From: Camillea tinctor
Taxonomy: Eukaryota; Ascomycota; Sordariomycetes; Xylariales; Xylariaceae
Length of the DNA stretch: 64,000 bases
Reading direction: 5' to 3'
NCBI GenBank assembly: GCA_022578605.1
Contig: MU394111.1
Location: forward strand, 1-64,000
The notes under the pieces were generated by a model. That model worked only from the letters and a program-made list of their open reading frames with translations, searched no databases and was not told the origin of the DNA. Each line of letters starts with the position of its first letter. The first letter of the stretch is position 1. Below, piece after piece: positions 62,313 to 64,000 of this stretch. A program made the translations under genes and the position numbers.

Positions 62313-64000
62313 CAATCTGCGGCACATATTAGGTCAGTTCGGGTCAGAACCCAATGATGATTATCTGTCAATTAAAGTCGAACGATCTTGATATGGCCCT
62401 GATAGACTGCTGCATTAAGCATCGTATATCAACCGATGATAGATCTGGGGAAGTGTAAGCCAAGAGAGGGTACGGAGTTTTATTAGCGATGGCGATGTTT
62501 TTTAAGTGGTTAGAAAATTTAATACTCCATTATAAGTTGTATGTGATTTGAAATGTGCATGGCATGGGTAAATTGATCGATCGTACTTAACAAAAAACCT
62601 TAAGATCTATCTACCTACCTACCTAGTGCATGTACGGAGTATGTATATATTATGTATCTAACATACATATGACTGGGGTTTGGCGTAATTTATGCAAATA
62701 TTGGAGAGATGTAAGTTATAACCTACAATGTTGTACTACGTACAAACGAACTTAGGTTAATACTTATAATCGCTGTAGAAATAAGATGTTTGGGAAAGTA
62801 CTGGCACGATGTTACATCCAAATCGTAATTATAGCCTCTTCTTTCCCCAACCCGAAGCTAAATCATATTGAAACATGCCCCATATTGTATATTCCTTGTT
62901 CGAGAGTTCCAACCTACGCTACACAACCTAGGCTGCTAGGGTTGTTAGTACTACCTTACACTATCTACCTATCAGGTGGTGTAAATACCTAGGTACTTGA
63001 AGTGTTTACTAAACCTCAATACAATAGGTCTAATCCAATTAATTACTACATATACACATACCCCGACTTAACTTCTTCTCTAACCCAAGTATTACTAATT
63101 GATTTATAGGCATAGACAATAACTTATATAAGTTAAGTAGATCCATTACATTGATAAGTACCTTAGTCAGTCACCTCAATACTACGAAGCCCATATGTGT
63201 GTAAGTCCATATTGATACACTACACTAGATAATCATTTTTTTTTCCGTTCCCAATCCATCCATCCAATCCAATCCAATCCAATTTAGCGCGCCAAGAATT
63301 CGTCTCGTCGAGTCGGTAGCGAGACGTTTCCCGTGGTCGAATCACTTTTCGTTGAACTGGAGCCGATCCTGACGTACCCAGCGTTTCAAAAACAACGCAA
63401 TGTGAGCTCATCGTGTCGTCGGGGTTAAAAATGTTTCAAGTAGACAGGGCGAGCACCCGGATTGGCCTCTTGATCTTTCCACTTGGCATGAAGGATCCCC
63501 ATATTCTTCGAGCAAGTAGGAGTTGGGAAGGATGAGGAGAAGTAAAAGTAAGTAACCCCGTCGAACCCGCCCTACGGTTAGTAGTGGGTAAATACTAGGA
63601 GAGGAAGTGGATGAAGTGGAGGGGTTCTTTTTTTTATCTCTTCCACTTGAGAGAGTAAGCCCACACCCCATCTTCTATCGTGGATGGGATCGACATAGCT
63701 GTCGGTATTCGAGACGGATACGTGATGGATGGACCCCTCTTCAAGAAACCTAGTAAAACTTGCGCGATGTCCACCATGATAAAACAAGGAGGGGTTGGTC
63801 CAGACCAGCTTTTTATTTTCAACAGTCCGTTCTTGTTTGTCTTCGTCTTCAGACTATAAACGTTCGGGCGAAGCCACTTTCACGATCTATCCCAACTAGG
63901 CCTGGGACTGGTAGAACTTCTAGATTCTCTGGACTCTAGACGCTGGGTCTCTCTAGTCTCGTCAGCCTCTTTTTCAACATTTTTTGATACGGGACTACCA

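Larger units (their letters stand above)
60829..64000. other. intergenic, no supported gene
   Basis: Begins with the promoter of the zinc-finger gene, including a (TC)n tract at 60851-60876. 60950-61640 is GC-richer, and its minus strand has a 105-codon open stretch of uncertain status (see findings). Beyond 61640 the sequence is AT-rich with TAGGTA-type words (62590-63180), a CCCATA repeat (62285-62312) and short frames without recognisable protein character. Confidence 0.5.

Overview
This 64 kb window is nuclear DNA of a filamentous ascomycete (Pezizomycotina; a Sordariomycete is the best guess, made from protein resemblance only). The grounds are short spliceosomal introns (about 50-240 bp, GT..AG with CTAAC/CTGAC branch sites), single genes separated by 1-4 kb AT-rich spacers full of microsatellites and homopolymers, an intron-bearing tRNA gene, and a gene set typical of moulds: SreA-type iron GATA factor, cytoplasmic dynein, DUF3112 membrane protein, TYW1 and a FAR1-domain protein. 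I saw no transposon, CRISPR, prophage or secondary-metabolite cluster. There is one assembly gap (10 N at 22291-22300) inside abnormal poly-G/poly-C sequence.

Layout. 0-10 kb: a (TAAAA)19 array, a SAP/RRM Acinus-like protein (minus, 1439-3418), an unassigned 398-residue protein (plus, 5496-6751, one intron) and the wyosine enzyme TYW1 (plus, 7585-10005, one intron). 10-20 kb: mitochondrial import receptor Tom20 (minus, four exons), exocyst subunit Exo84 (plus, three exons), the PP2A catalytic subunit (plus, seven exons) and tRNA-Glu(UUC) with a 12-nt intron (minus). 20-30 kb: a seven-helix DUF3112 protein (minus), the assembly gap, the Golgi protein Tvp15 (plus, three exons) and the iron repressor SreA (minus, three exons), with about 3 kb lacking any sizeable ORF between the last two. 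33-47 kb: cytoplasmic dynein heavy chain (minus, three exons, 4330 residues, nearly all in one 12.2 kb exon). 48-54 kb: a Pro/Gln-rich FAR1-domain protein (minus) and an unassigned 302-residue protein (plus). 57-61 kb: a zinc-finger regulator (minus) that looks like two separate ORFs but that I reconstruct as one four-exon, 1064-residue gene. 61-64 kb: no supported gene.

The genes do not form a pathway. They are mostly single-copy housekeeping functions: membrane traffic (Exo84, Tvp15, dynein), mitochondrial import (Tom20), signalling (PP2A), RNA modification and processing (TYW1, Acinus-like), and transcriptional control (SreA, FAR1 protein, zinc-finger protein). All exon models come from reading frame, splice-site sequence and recalled family resemblance; no transcript data or database search was available.
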